Source: Methylotuvimicrobium sp018830325
Lineage (GTDB): Bacteria > Pseudomonadota > Gammaproteobacteria > Methylococcales > Methylomonadaceae
NCBI RefSeq assembly: GCF_044788715.1
Contig: NZ_CP173170.1
Span: forward strand, 558,001-622,000
Direction of reading: 5' to 3'
Length of the DNA: 64,000 bases
Both the position numbers and the translations under genes were made by a program. Each line of letters begins with the position of its first letter. Position 1 is the stretch's first letter. Positions 52,031 through 61,674 of the stretch are shown one piece after another. The notes below the pieces were generated by a model that worked only from the letters and a program-made list of their open reading frames with translations, did no database searches and was not told the origin of the DNA.

Positions 52031-54235
52031 TTAGGGAGCAGAGTTGTTTATGACTTTCGTTTGCCGCGTCAAGATGATTCCGCCTAGCGGAGGTAAAGTC
52101 AAGTATATCGATTGTTGGCGTCCCATCCAAGGCTCCGGTTCCGATAGTATCTCGCGGTTGCCGACGTTGCTGCCTTCATAATAGGCAGAGTCTGAATTAA
52201 AGATTTCAAAATAAACCCCTTCGAAAGGCACGCCGATATGATAGTTTTCTCTCACAATCGGTGTGAAATTAAGTATGATGATCAAATCATCATTGGTGCC
52301 TTTGCGGCGGTAGCTGATAACCGATTGTTCGACATCATGGCAATCGATCCAGTCAAAGCCGCTGTGATTGAAGTCGTATTGGTGAAGTGCGGGGTGGTTT
52401 TTATACAAATGATTAAGATCTTTGACCAAAGTTTGCAAGCCTTGGTGTTGAGGATGCTGAAGTAGATACCAATCTAGGGGTTGGTTGAAATTCCATTCGG
52501 TGCCTTGCCCGAACTCAGTGCCCATAAACAATAATTTTTTACCCGGGTAGGTAAACATCAAGGTGTAAAGTAGGCGCAAATTTGCAAATTTTCGCCATTC
52601 GTCTCCCGGCATTCTGTTGAGTAACGAGCCTTTGCCGTGAACGACTTCATCGTGAGAAAACGGGAGGACGAAATTTTCGGTAAAGGCATAAAGTAAGCCG
52701 AAGGTCAGTTGATCGTGGTGATAACGCCTGTGTATCGGGTCGCGGCTTATATAATCGAGAATGTCGTGCATCCAGCCCATGTTCCATTTCATCGAAAAAC
52801 CGAGGCCTCCTGTCCAGGTCGGGCGGGTTACCTGAGGCCAAGCGGTCGACTCCTCTGCCATCATGACTGTACCAGGGTGTTGTTCATGCGTTACGGTATT
52901 GAGTTCTCGCAAAAAAGCGATGGCTTCGAGATTTTCGTTGCCGCCATACATGTTGGGAATCCAGTCGTTTTCATCGCGGGAATAATCCAGATAAAGCATT
53001 GATGCGACGGCGTCGACCCTAAGGCCGTCAAGGTGAAATTCTTCAAGCCAAAATATCGCGCTCGCCAGTAAGAAATTTTTGACTTCGTTGCGGCCGAAGT
53101 TAAAAATCAGGGTGCCCCAATCTCTATGCTCGCCTTTGCGTGGGTCTTCGTGCTCATAGAGTGCGCTACCGTCAAACCGAGCCAGTGCGAAAAAATCCTT
53201 CGGAAAATGCGCGGGAACCCAGTCTAAAATAATGCCGATGTTATTTTGATGAAAGAGGTCGATAAAATACCTGAAATCGTCGGGTGATCCGTGTCGACTG
53301 GTCGGAGCGAAGTAGCCCGTCGATTGGTAACCCCAAGACGCATCGAAAGGATGCTCGGTGATCGGCAGTAACTCGATATGAGTAAAACCCATGTTCTTGA
53401 CGTAGTGAAGCAATTGCTTCGCGAGCTCCCGGTAATTCAAGAAATTTCCGGCATCACCCCGTTGCCACGAACCTAAATGCACTTCGTAAATCGACATCGG
53501 TTCGTGTTGCCAGTCGCGGGTTTTGCGATCAGTCATCCATTTCGCATCTTGCCATTGATAGGCTTCTTCTTTGACGACAATCGAAGCGGTTTTAGGACGA
53601 TGCTCATATTGCTGGGCATAAGGGTCTGTTTTAATTAAAATTTCTTGGCTTTGACAGTTCAGTATTTCGAATTTATATAAACAGCCCGCGTCGAGACTCG
53701 GAATAAAAAGCTCCCAGATCCCGCTGTTGCCTAGCACCCGCATTAAGTGACAGCGGCCGTCCCAGCGGTTAAAATCGCCGACCACGCTAACGCGCCCCGC
53801 GTTCGGAGCCCAGACGGTAAATAATACGCCATCGATTCCGTCGACCTTATATCGATGTGCGCCAAGTTTTTGGTAGATATGCCAATGCTTGCCTTCGCCG
53901 AACAAATGACGATCGAATTCGGGCAACTGCTCGGGAAAGTCATAAGGGTCGTAATCGGTATGTTGTTGGCCTTCTTTGTCGATCCAAGAAATTTGATAAT
54001 GTTCTGGTAATTCGCCGGGCTGAGCGGTATATTCAAAAAAGTCAGTTTCTGCGAGTCGAAGTATTTCAGGGCCTTTCTCAGCAAAACGGACCGAATCGGC
54101 GTAAGGCAAATAGAGTCTTAGCTTGGTCAGGTTGTTATCGTTGAGGCGGCCTAGAACGGAAAAAGGATCGTGATGTTTGGCTTCAATGATTTTGCATAAA
54201 TCATCACACAGCGGCATATTGGATTGCTTTTTCAC
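52031..54235 (-). CDS. glgB: 1,4-alpha-glucan branching enzyme (GH13)
   Basis: Introduces alpha-1,6 branches in glycogen. Full-length GH13 protein of about 734 residues. It has the N-terminal CBM48 (HHDPFSVLGRLND; YKVDGIDGVLFTVWAPNAGRVSVVGDFNRWDGRCH), then GH13 motifs DWVPAHFPKD, GLRVDAVASMLYLDYSR (nucleophile Asp), AEESTAWP (acid/base Glu) and FVLPFSHDEVVH. The GTG at 54235 (VKKQSNMPLCDDLCKIIEAKHHDPFSVLG) is chosen. A TTG 15 bp upstream is also in frame. Confidence 0.95.
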   Translation of the reverse strand: MKKQSNMPLCDDLCKIIEAKHHDPFSVLGRLNDNNLTKLRLYLPYADSVRFAEKGPEILRLAETDFFEYTAQPGELPEHYQISWIDKEGQQHTDYDPYDFPEQLPEFDRHLFGEGKHWHIYQKLGAHRYKVDGIDGVLFTVWAPNAGRVSVVGDFNRWDGRCHLMRVLGNSGIWELFIPSLDAGCLYKFEILNCQSQEILIKTDPYAQQYEHRPKTASIVVKEEAYQWQDAKWMTDRKTRDWQHEPMSIYEVHLGSWQRGDAGNFLNYRELAKQLLHYVKNMGFTHIELLPITEHPFDASWGYQSTGYFAPTSRHGSPDDFRYFIDLFHQNNIGIILDWVPAHFPKDFFALARFDGSALYEHEDPRKGEHRDWGTLIFNFGRNEVKNFLLASAIFWLEEFHLDGLRVDAVASMLYLDYSRDENDWIPNMYGGNENLEAIAFLRELNTVTHEQHPGTVMMAEESTAWPQVTRPTWTGGLGFSMKWNMGWMHDILDYISRDPIHRRYHHDQLTFGLLYAFTENFVLPFSHDEVVHGKGSLLNRMPGDEWRKFANLRLLYTLMFTYPGKKLLFMGTEFGQGTEWNFNQPLDWYLLQHPQHQGLQTLVKDLNHLYKNHPALHQYDFNHSGFDWIDCHDVEQSVISYRRKGTNDDLIIILNFTPIVRENYHIGVPFEGVYFEIFNSDSAYYEGSNVGNREILSEPEPWMGRQQSIYLTLPPLGGIILTRQTKVINNSAP

Positions 54236-54326
54236 TTCGAAACGCCTCAATGTAGTAGAATGATTTTTATCGGAATGTTACCACCTAAGCAACAGATGTA
54301 ATAGTCAATTCCAGAAGGGGATTAAA

Positions 54327-55601
54327 ATGTCAGAGTCAATCAACCAACCTCAAGACAGGTTCGTCAGTCATCTAACTAGAAATACAATTGCCTTGATTCT
54401 TGCGGGCGGCCGCGGCTCACGGTTAAAAAACATGACTGATTGGCGCGCCAAACCGGCGGTTCCTTTTGGCGGAAAATTCAGGATTGTCGACTTTCCGCTA
54501 TCCAATTGCATTAATTCCGGAATCCGGAAAATCGGCATTTTAACGCAATACAAAGCCGATTCTTTGATTCGGCATATTCAACAAGGCTGGGGTTTTTTAC
54601 GCGGCGAATTCGGTGAATATGTCGATTTGATGCCGGCTCAACAACGCCTCGAAACGTCTTGGTATGAGGGAACAGCCGATGCGGTTTATCAGAATATCGA
54701 CATTCTTCGAACCCGCCGGCCGGAGTATGTTCTGATATTGGCCGGCGATCATATTTATAAAATGGACTATGGTGAAATGCTTGCCGATCATGTGGCCAAT
54801 AATGCCGATTTGACCATTGGTTGCCTCGAGGTGACTCTAGAAGAGGCGACCGAGTTCGGAGTCATGGACGTCGATCAAAACCGACGGGTAAAAGCCTTTG
54901 TCGAAAAACCCGCCAATCCCCCATCGATGCCGGGTAAGCCCGATAAGGCTTTGGCTTCGATGGGTATCTATGTATTTAATGCGGCATTTTTATTCGAACA
55001 GTTGATCAAAGATGCCGATACCAAAGGCTCGAATCGGGATTTCGGCAAGGATATTATTCCTGCGGTTATCGAAAAATACAGGGTCAGTGCCTATCCGTTC
55101 CTGAATTTGCAAGGTGATCAAAGTTATTGGCGCGATGTGGGGACGATAGATGCCTACTGGGCGGCAAATATGGAATTAATCGGCGTCAAGCCCGATTTGA
55201 ATTTATACGATAAAACCTGGCCGATTTGGACCTATCAAGAACAAACGCCACCGGCAAAATTCGTCTTCGACGACGACAAAAGAAGAGGGCAGGCGGTCGA
55301 TTCGATGGTATCCGGCGGTTGCGTTATTTCCGGCGCTAAGGTTAGGCACTCATTGTTATTTTCCAATGTCCGGGTTAATTCTTACACGACATTACAAGAT
55401 GCCGTGGTGCTCCCTGAAGTCAATATTGCACGGCATTGCCGAATTACCAAGGCAATCATCGAGAAAGGTTGCGAAGTCCCTCAAGGCACGGTAATCGGTG
55501 AGAACATCGAGGACGATAAAAAAAGATTTCATGTCAGCCCGGGTGGAGTCGTATTGGTCACCCCGGATATGTTAGGACAGAGCAGGCACTATGTCAGATA
55601 A
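54327..55601 (+). CDS. glgC: Glucose-1-phosphate adenylyltransferase
   Basis: Makes ADP-glucose, the committed step of glycogen synthesis. The 424-residue protein has ALILAGGRGSRLKNMTDWRAKPAVPFGGKFRIVDFPLSNCINSG, GTADAVYQN, AGDHIYKMDYGEML, VEKP and the C-terminal left-handed helix repeats. Divergent from glgB (91-bp gap, shared promoter region). Overlaps the GH57 gene by 11 bp. Confidence 0.97.
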   Translation: MSESINQPQDRFVSHLTRNTIALILAGGRGSRLKNMTDWRAKPAVPFGGKFRIVDFPLSNCINSGIRKIGILTQYKADSLIRHIQQGWGFLRGEFGEYVDLMPAQQRLETSWYEGTADAVYQNIDILRTRRPEYVLILAGDHIYKMDYGEMLADHVANNADLTIGCLEVTLEEATEFGVMDVDQNRRVKAFVEKPANPPSMPGKPDKALASMGIYVFNAAFLFEQLIKDADTKGSNRDFGKDIIPAVIEKYRVSAYPFLNLQGDQSYWRDVGTIDAYWAANMELIGVKPDLNLYDKTWPIWTYQEQTPPAKFVFDDDKRRGQAVDSMVSGGCVISGAKVRHSLLFSNVRVNSYTTLQDAVVLPEVNIARHCRITKAIIEKGCEVPQGTVIGENIEDDKKRFHVSPGGVVLVTPDMLGQSRHYVR

Positions 55602-57282
55602 AAAACTGAAGCTGGTGATATGTTGGCATATGCATCAGCCAGAGTATCGTGATTTGCAAACCGGCGAATTTCAACTGCCTTGGACTTATTTGCACGTCAT
55701 GAAAGATTATGTCGACATGATCGCTCACCTTGAAGCGGCGCCAGAAGCCAAAGCGGTCGTTAATTTTGCGCCGATCCTTCTAGAGCAAATCGAGGATTAT
55801 GCGAGGCAAGTGGGTCGCTATCTGCATGATCGCATCTCATTTAAGGATCCGTTGTTGGCGGCACTGGTTGCTCCATCGATTCCCTCGGATCCCGATGCAC
55901 GGCTAAAACTAGTCAAGGATTGCATGCGTGCCAATCGAGAGAGGCAGATCGGGAGATATCCGACGTTCCAGAAATTGGTCAAAATGGCCGAATGGATGGA
56001 GCAGAATCATGATGCGTTGAGTTATATGAATTCTCAATTCATTAGCGATCTTCTGGCGTGGTATCACCTGGCTTGGATGGGCGAGAGTGTCAAACTGACT
56101 GATGTCAGAGTTAAGCGCTTGATCGCAAAAGGTTCAGGCTACACATTGCATGAACGGATCGAAATTGTCGAAGTCATCGGTGAGCAATTGTCCACAGCGA
56201 TATGCCGATACAAGGCGTTGGCTAGAAAAGGACGTATCGAGCTTTCGGTAACGCCTTATGCGCATCCGATTATGCCTTTGTTAATCGATATTAAAAGTAC
56301 ATTGCAGGCAATGCCGGATGCTCCGCTTCCCGAACTGGATACTTATCCGGGGGGCGAGGAAAGAGTGAAATGGCATCTGAAACACGGTGTCGAAACCTTT
56401 AAGCGATTTTTCGGGTTCACCCCGAGAGGCTGCTGGCCATCAGAAGGGGCGGTTAGTACCGAGACATTGAAGATGCTCTCCGAGTTCGGGTTCGATTGGG
56501 CTGCGACCGGCGGTAACGTGTTGCATAACAGCTTGCGATTATCAGGTATCGATAGCGTGAGTCCGCATCATCCGTTTCGCGTTAGTGGAACCGGTATCCC
56601 TTGTTTTTTTAGGGACGATGGTTTATCGGATTTGATCGGATTTGAATATTCCAAATGGCATGCCGACGATGCGGTTGCCGATTTGGTCAATCATTTGGAG
56701 CAAATCCATAAGCATGATACTTCTACGGATAAGGTGGTATCAATTATCATGGATGGCGAAAATGCTTGGGAGTATTTTCCGCAAAACGGATATCACTTTC
56801 TCAGCGCGCTTTATAAACACTTGAGTCATCACTCCGAGATTCAGCTAACAACATTTTCCGAATGCCTCGACCAAGCCATTGAAATACAGTCGCTTCCGAA
56901 TTTGATGGCTGGAAGTTGGGTATACGGAACTTTTTCTACCTGGATCGGCGATGTCGATAAAAACCGGGGTTGGGATATGTTGGGCGATGCCAAATGGGCG
57001 TTTGATAAAGTCGTGTCTACCGGGCGCTTGACCGAGGAACAGTTGGCTCTTGCCGAGCATCAGCTTGCCATTTGCGAGGGATCGGATTGGTTTTGGTGGT
57101 TCGGCGATTACAATCCGGGGGAAGCTGTAAGCAGTTTTGAAAAACAGTTTCGTTTGAATTTGAGTAATCTCTATCTGTTGTTAGGAGAAGATCCGCCGGC
57201 TTATTTGGCATTATCGTTCACTCAGGGATCCGGAGCTCCCGCCATGGGCGGTACGATGAGGCCGGGTATTGAAAACGTTTAG
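55591..57282 (+). CDS. GH57 family glucan-acting enzyme
   Basis: A 563-residue glycoside hydrolase 57 with motif HMHQPEYRD at the N-terminus (residues about 13-21), HPIMPLL, nucleophile Glu in CWPSEGAVS (about 285), and acid Asp in IIMDGENAWEYF (about 387). It is in the alpha-amylase-like branch that often sits in glycogen loci of proteobacteria. Exact activity (amylase, 4-alpha-glucanotransferase or other) cannot be told from sequence. Translationally coupled to glgC and followed by malQ, so it belongs to glycogen turnover. Confidence 0.88.
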   Translation: MSDKKLKLVICWHMHQPEYRDLQTGEFQLPWTYLHVMKDYVDMIAHLEAAPEAKAVVNFAPILLEQIEDYARQVGRYLHDRISFKDPLLAALVAPSIPSDPDARLKLVKDCMRANRERQIGRYPTFQKLVKMAEWMEQNHDALSYMNSQFISDLLAWYHLAWMGESVKLTDVRVKRLIAKGSGYTLHERIEIVEVIGEQLSTAICRYKALARKGRIELSVTPYAHPIMPLLIDIKSTLQAMPDAPLPELDTYPGGEERVKWHLKHGVETFKRFFGFTPRGCWPSEGAVSTETLKMLSEFGFDWAATGGNVLHNSLRLSGIDSVSPHHPFRVSGTGIPCFFRDDGLSDLIGFEYSKWHADDAVADLVNHLEQIHKHDTSTDKVVSIIMDGENAWEYFPQNGYHFLSALYKHLSHHSEIQLTTFSECLDQAIEIQSLPNLMAGSWVYGTFSTWIGDVDKNRGWDMLGDAKWAFDKVVSTGRLTEEQLALAEHQLAICEGSDWFWWFGDYNPGEAVSSFEKQFRLNLSNLYLLLGEDPPAYLALSFTQGSGAPAMGGTMRPGIENV

Positions 57283-57297
57283 CCAGGGAAGCCGTTT

Positions 57298-58773
57298 GTG
57301 ATTGATATTTTACATAGACGCCGTGCCGGAATTTTATTGCACATTACTTCACTCCCAGGCAATAGTGATAATGGTAATTTAGGGCCGGAAGCTTATCGGT
57401 TCGTCGACTTTCTAAACAGTGTCGGTGTAACGGTTTGGCAAACTTTGCCATTAAACATGCCTCACGATGATGGGTCTCCCTATCAGTGCATCTCCGCTCA
57501 TGCAGGTAATACCGCTTTGATCGACTTGGATAAGTTGGTTGACAAAGGTTGGCTGAGCCGTGGCGAGCGTTGTCAAGAGTGTGGCGGCAGTCCGTCATTT
57601 GCAAGGGAGTGCTTACTCAATCACGCATACTATGGCTTTAAGCTTCACGCGACCGAACACGAAAAAATCGAATTTACCAAATTTTGTATCGACAAAAAGT
57701 TTTGGTTGGATGATTACGCCTTATTTATCGCGCTGAGAAAAGAATTCAATAACCTTAGCTGGAATCAATGGCCTGAACGGTATAAATCGCGCAATATTTC
57801 GGCGCTCAAAGAAGCTTCCAGACGCCTAAGCACTGAAATTGAAGCGATTAAATTCGAGCAATTCGTATTCTTTACACAGTGGCAAGAACTTAAAGATTAT
57901 GCGGCGCGCCATGGTGTATTGTTGTTTGGCGATATTCCTATTTTCGTTTCTTACGACAGTGCCGATGTTTGGGTTCATCCGGAGGTGTTTAAACTGGATG
58001 AGCAGTTTGAAATGTCGGTAGTGGCGGGGGTACCGCCCGATTATTTTTCGGAAACGGGGCAGCGTTGGGGCAATCCGCATTACAACTGGTCATATCTTAA
58101 AAAAAATAGCTTCCATTGGTGGCTTGATCGAATCAAGACGCAAGTCGAAATGTTCGATATTATTCGTATCGATCATTTCAGGGGATTGGAGGCCGCCTGG
58201 GAAATTCCGGTGTCCGAACCCACGGCAATGAATGGTTGCTGGGTCAAGGCGCCGGGGCACGCCTTGTTAAAGACGATTTTCGATGCGTTTGGGCCTATTG
58301 CATTGGTAGCGGAAGATTTAGGCGTGATTACCGATAAAGTCGAAAAACTCAGGGACGATTTCTCTTTGCCGGGCATGAAAATTCTGCAATTCGCGTTTAG
58401 CGGCGGCCCGAGTAATCCTTATTTACCGGCCAATCTGGATAAAAATAGCGTTGTTTATACCGGCACGCACGATAACGATACTACCTTAGGATGGTACCGT
58501 CAGATCAGCGAGAAAGAGCAAGCTTATGTTTATGAATACTTAGGTCAGCCTGCCAGCTCGATGCCCTATACGCTAATACAAACCGCTTTAGCTTCGGTTG
58601 CGAATCTCGCTATCATTCCAATGCAGGATATTCTTGAGTTAGATACCGAACATCGCATGAATATTCCCGGTACGACCGAAGGGAATTGGCTGTGGCGTTT
58701 TACATGGGATCAATTATTACCATTGCACAGTCAGCGTTTGGCGCGTGCGATTAAACTTTACGGGCGAGATTAA
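57298..58773 (+). CDS. malQ: 4-alpha-glucanotransferase
   Basis: GH77 amylomaltase that moves maltooligosaccharide chains. The 491-residue protein has RRAGILLHITSLPGNSDNGNLG, FGDIPIFVSYDSADVWVHPEVF, the nucleophile Asp in IIRIDHFRGLEAAWEIP, acid/base Glu in ALVAEDLGVITD and the transition-state Asp in GTHDNDTTLGWY. Start is GTG at 57298, 15 bp after the GH57 stop, with AGGGAAG upstream. Confidence 0.96.
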   Translation: MIDILHRRRAGILLHITSLPGNSDNGNLGPEAYRFVDFLNSVGVTVWQTLPLNMPHDDGSPYQCISAHAGNTALIDLDKLVDKGWLSRGERCQECGGSPSFARECLLNHAYYGFKLHATEHEKIEFTKFCIDKKFWLDDYALFIALRKEFNNLSWNQWPERYKSRNISALKEASRRLSTEIEAIKFEQFVFFTQWQELKDYAARHGVLLFGDIPIFVSYDSADVWVHPEVFKLDEQFEMSVVAGVPPDYFSETGQRWGNPHYNWSYLKKNSFHWWLDRIKTQVEMFDIIRIDHFRGLEAAWEIPVSEPTAMNGCWVKAPGHALLKTIFDAFGPIALVAEDLGVITDKVEKLRDDFSLPGMKILQFAFSGGPSNPYLPANLDKNSVVYTGTHDNDTTLGWYRQISEKEQAYVYEYLGQPASSMPYTLIQTALASVANLAIIPMQDILELDTEHRMNIPGTTEGNWLWRFTWDQLLPLHSQRLARAIKLYGRD

Positions 58774-58963
58774 ACCGGTTGCAGTTTGCCTAAGATTTGT
58801 TCGGGTTTACCTTTCAGCAAAAATCGGCTGGCAAAAAGAGTAATTTAAATTGACACTTTAAGGCTTCAGTCAGGATAATCCTCTAATGATTCATGTCGAA
58901 ATGACGTTTACTTTTCAGTACTGCGGATGTGGCTAAAAGTTTTATGAAATCAGGAAATAATGA

Positions 58964-59644
58964 ATGAGATATTGGCATTCCAGGCATAACCCTAAGCTCG
59001 CTCTATCGTCTCAAGAAATCCAACACATCAGTCAAACCATTAGTCATACCTATCATCCTTTGCAATTCAGTCAGGCTGAACCGCTTAATTTTCCTCCGCT
59101 CATTATTTTACCGATAGATCCCTATCATCTTCATGCCTATTGGCGTATTGCCGGCGTTACTCCTCTGCTGCAGGCGAAGAATAATCCGTTAATATTACGC
59201 TTGTTCTGGCAGCTTGATTGGGCGGATAGTCAAGAGCATCAGCGTCCATGGTTTGATGCCGGCGAGGTATCCTCGTACGCCAATGCTAAAATTCAATTGC
59301 CGGTTGCCGGCGCAATTTATACGGCGGCGATTGGTCAATGCGACAGTAATGGAGACTTTATTGTATATGTTCGCTCGCTGCCTGTTAGTATGCCTTCTTC
59401 TGCGATGACGCCGGTGACCGAACTAACAAGGCCTTTAGTCTTTGATGAAGCCGATATTGACGCTAAAATTCGGCAAACATTAAGCGAGCCCGATGTCGAA
59501 GAAATCCCCTTTTCTCCGGCGTCTCCGATTCACTCGAGCCCAGCGGAACGATTTGAGCTTCATGATATGGATAGTTATTCGAGCGCCAGTATATCCTGCC
59601 TGCAGAATAGCAATAAAACTCACTTAGGAATATGCACAAAATAA
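58964..59644 (+). CDS. DUF4912 domain protein
   Basis: A 226-residue protein whose middle (PPLIILPIDPYHLHAYWRIAGVTPLL...LILRLFW...WFDAGEVSSYANAKIQLPVAGAIYTAAIGQCDSNGDFIVYVRS) fits DUF4912, a domain usually starting with a DPY-x-(L/H)-x-A-Y-W motif. The C-terminal part is low complexity with Pro/Ser. DUF4912 proteins occur beside GH57 glucan enzymes, and the domain may bind carbohydrate. It lies between malQ and the second GH57 gene here. Confidence 0.78.
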   Translation: MRYWHSRHNPKLALSSQEIQHISQTISHTYHPLQFSQAEPLNFPPLIILPIDPYHLHAYWRIAGVTPLLQAKNNPLILRLFWQLDWADSQEHQRPWFDAGEVSSYANAKIQLPVAGAIYTAAIGQCDSNGDFIVYVRSLPVSMPSSAMTPVTELTRPLVFDEADIDAKIRQTLSEPDVEEIPFSPASPIHSSPAERFELHDMDSYSSASISCLQNSNKTHLGICTK

Positions 59645-59691
59645 CTCTTACAAGTAATAGGCTTTGCGGCGGTTCGATGGCTCGCTTGACA

Positions 59692-59790
59692 GGATGTCGT
59701 AAGCCCATTCATGGGTGCTTGTGGGTAGCTCCATGCTGCCGAAACCCTCGCCAAGTATCTCCGACACCCTTTTTGATCCCCAAATTGGGA
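59692..59790. repeat. CATTCATGGG intergenic repeat module, copy 2
   Basis: GCCCATTCATGGGTGCTTG ... GGTAGCTCCATGCTGCCG ... CTCGCCAAGTATCTCCGACACC, matching 28250-28350. Preceded by GGCTCGCTTGACAGGATG, similar to the CTGTCAAGCGAG module reversed. Confidence 0.6.
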
Positions 59791-59857
59791 ATTGCTAACC
59801 AAGCTCCCTTCCAACAGTTGTCGAAGTTATTTCATGCTCGTTCCTTAGGTACTTAAG

Positions 59858-61471
59858 ATGGATAGGGGCGGTTTATGCATTGTATTACATGCCCATTTGC
59901 CTTACGTACATCATCCCGAGTATGAGCATTTTTTTGAAGAGCGCTGGTTATTCGAAGCGATAACCGAGTGTTATTTGCCGTTGCTTAACATGTGCGAGCG
60001 CTTGAATCGTGATCGTGTGCGATATCGACTGACACTGTCGTTATCGCCGACCTTGTTGACGATGTTGAATAATGAGTTATTGCAACAGCGCTATGTTCGC
60101 CATTTGCAAGGTTTAATCAGCTTAGCCGAGCAGGAAATTTCCAGAACTCGCAAGCAAGCCGAATATCAGTATTTGGCTCGTTTATATCGACGTAATTTCA
60201 AGGCGGCATTGCAATGTTATCGGCAGGATTATGATTGCGATTTAGTTGCGGCTTTCAAAAAACAGGCTGAATTAGGCGGCCTGGAATTGATTACCTGCGC
60301 GGCTACCCACGGTTTTTTGCCGTTACTGAACGTTTCCGAAAGTGCGGTGCGCAATCAGATCAACATGGGCGTTGAAACCTTCAAACAGTGCTTCGGTTTT
60401 GTGCCTAAAGGATTTTGGTTGCCCGAATGCGGTTATTACCCTGGCTTGGAAATACAGCTTGACGAAGCCGGTCTGGGTTATTTTTTTGTGGATAGCCATG
60501 CTTTAACTCAAGCAAGACCGCAAGCTGAATGTGGCGTTTATGCGCCGATAGCCTGCGCCAACGGAGTCGCGGCTTTTGCCCGTGATCCCGAATCGTCGCG
60601 TCAAGTCTGGAGTGCGCAGGAAGGGTATCCAGGCGACGGCGACTATCGTGAATATCATTGCGATATCGGTTATGATTCCACTATTCCGGAGAGTTATCTC
60701 GCACCGTATTTATTGGAAGAAACGATTCGCGTGCCCGTCGGCATCAAATATCAGCGAGTGACGGGAGGAGGTGGCCCGAAAGCGGCTTATCGGCCACGGC
60801 AAGCATTGATGAAGGCGAGGCAACATGCTCAAGACTTTTATTTGAAGCGACAACGACAGCTTGACGATCTGAGTTATCGGATGGGAAAAGCGCCGATTAT
60901 TGTAGCCCCCTACGACGCAGAACTGTTCGGTCATTGGTGGTTTGAGGGGCCGCAATGGTTAGAGTTTTTATTACGCCTAGTTGGCGGCAATAAGTCGGGA
61001 ATGCAGTTGGTCAGTGGCAGCGATTATTTGTCGCGTTTTCAACACTTGCAAACCGCAACGCCTTCGGCATCGAGTTGGGGCGAACAGGGCTATTCCGGAT
61101 ACTGGCTCAATGAAACCAATGCTTGGATTTATCCCGTTTTACACAAATCGGCGATGTTGATGGAGGAGTTAGCCGAAGAGTTTCAACAAGTCCCCCGTTT
61201 GTCCTTGGAGGAGCGGGCTTTGAATCAGGCGGCACGGTCGTTATTATTGGCGCAGGCCTCGGACTGGCCGTTCATTATGAAGTCAGGGACGACCGTCGAG
61301 TACGCTAAAAAGCGTATTCTCGATCATTTGGCTCGCTTTAATTATCTGCAAGAAAGCGTTCGCACGCATACAATAAACGAACACTATTTGACGGCGTTAG
61401 AAGTGATGGATGATATTTTTCCGATGCTTGATTTTCGGACTTATAAAACACAACCGCGGACAACAGACTAA
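59858..61471 (+). CDS. GH57 branching-type enzyme (DUF1957 C-terminus)
   Basis: A 537-residue protein with N-terminal VLHAHLPYVHHPEYEHFFEERWLFEA, the nucleophile Glu in KGFWLPECGYYPGLE (about 188), acid Asp in IVAPYDAELFGHWWFEGPQWLEFLLR (about 350) and the DUF1957 C-terminal region (NQAARSLLLAQASDWPFIMKSGTTVEYA). This is the GH57 1,4-alpha-glucan branching enzyme architecture known in Thermus and Thermococcus. It would duplicate the function of glgB. Start ATG at 59858 fits the conserved beginning. Confidence 0.87.
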   Translation: MDRGGLCIVLHAHLPYVHHPEYEHFFEERWLFEAITECYLPLLNMCERLNRDRVRYRLTLSLSPTLLTMLNNELLQQRYVRHLQGLISLAEQEISRTRKQAEYQYLARLYRRNFKAALQCYRQDYDCDLVAAFKKQAELGGLELITCAATHGFLPLLNVSESAVRNQINMGVETFKQCFGFVPKGFWLPECGYYPGLEIQLDEAGLGYFFVDSHALTQARPQAECGVYAPIACANGVAAFARDPESSRQVWSAQEGYPGDGDYREYHCDIGYDSTIPESYLAPYLLEETIRVPVGIKYQRVTGGGGPKAAYRPRQALMKARQHAQDFYLKRQRQLDDLSYRMGKAPIIVAPYDAELFGHWWFEGPQWLEFLLRLVGGNKSGMQLVSGSDYLSRFQHLQTATPSASSWGEQGYSGYWLNETNAWIYPVLHKSAMLMEELAEEFQQVPRLSLEERALNQAARSLLLAQASDWPFIMKSGTTVEYAKKRILDHLARFNYLQESVRTHTINEHYLTALEVMDDIFPMLDFRTYKTQPRTTD

Positions 61472-61556
61472 GCTAAGGATTCGGTCATAAGACTTCCCTA
61501 GTTTTTATGTAGGGTAGACTGGTTTGGTTGCTTGATAGGTGTCGATGGTGGGGCAT

Positions 61557-61634
61557 CCTGTCAAGTGAGTTACCGAGCTCGCTACTCAGCTCATAGAGTC
61601 AGGAGGTTATTTGTCGCGAAATCCTAAGGGCGGC
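61557..61634. repeat. CTGTCAAGTGAGTTACC intergenic repeat module
   Basis: CCTGTCAAGTGAGTTACCGA ... CAGCTCATAGAGTC ... GGTTATTTGTCGCGAAATCC, shared with 33541-33620 and (reversed) 49928-49999. It ends about 40 bp before the glgA2 start. Confidence 0.7.
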
Positions 61635-61674
61635 GGGAAAGTATATCTTTTAATTGGCATGATAGGTCTGATTT

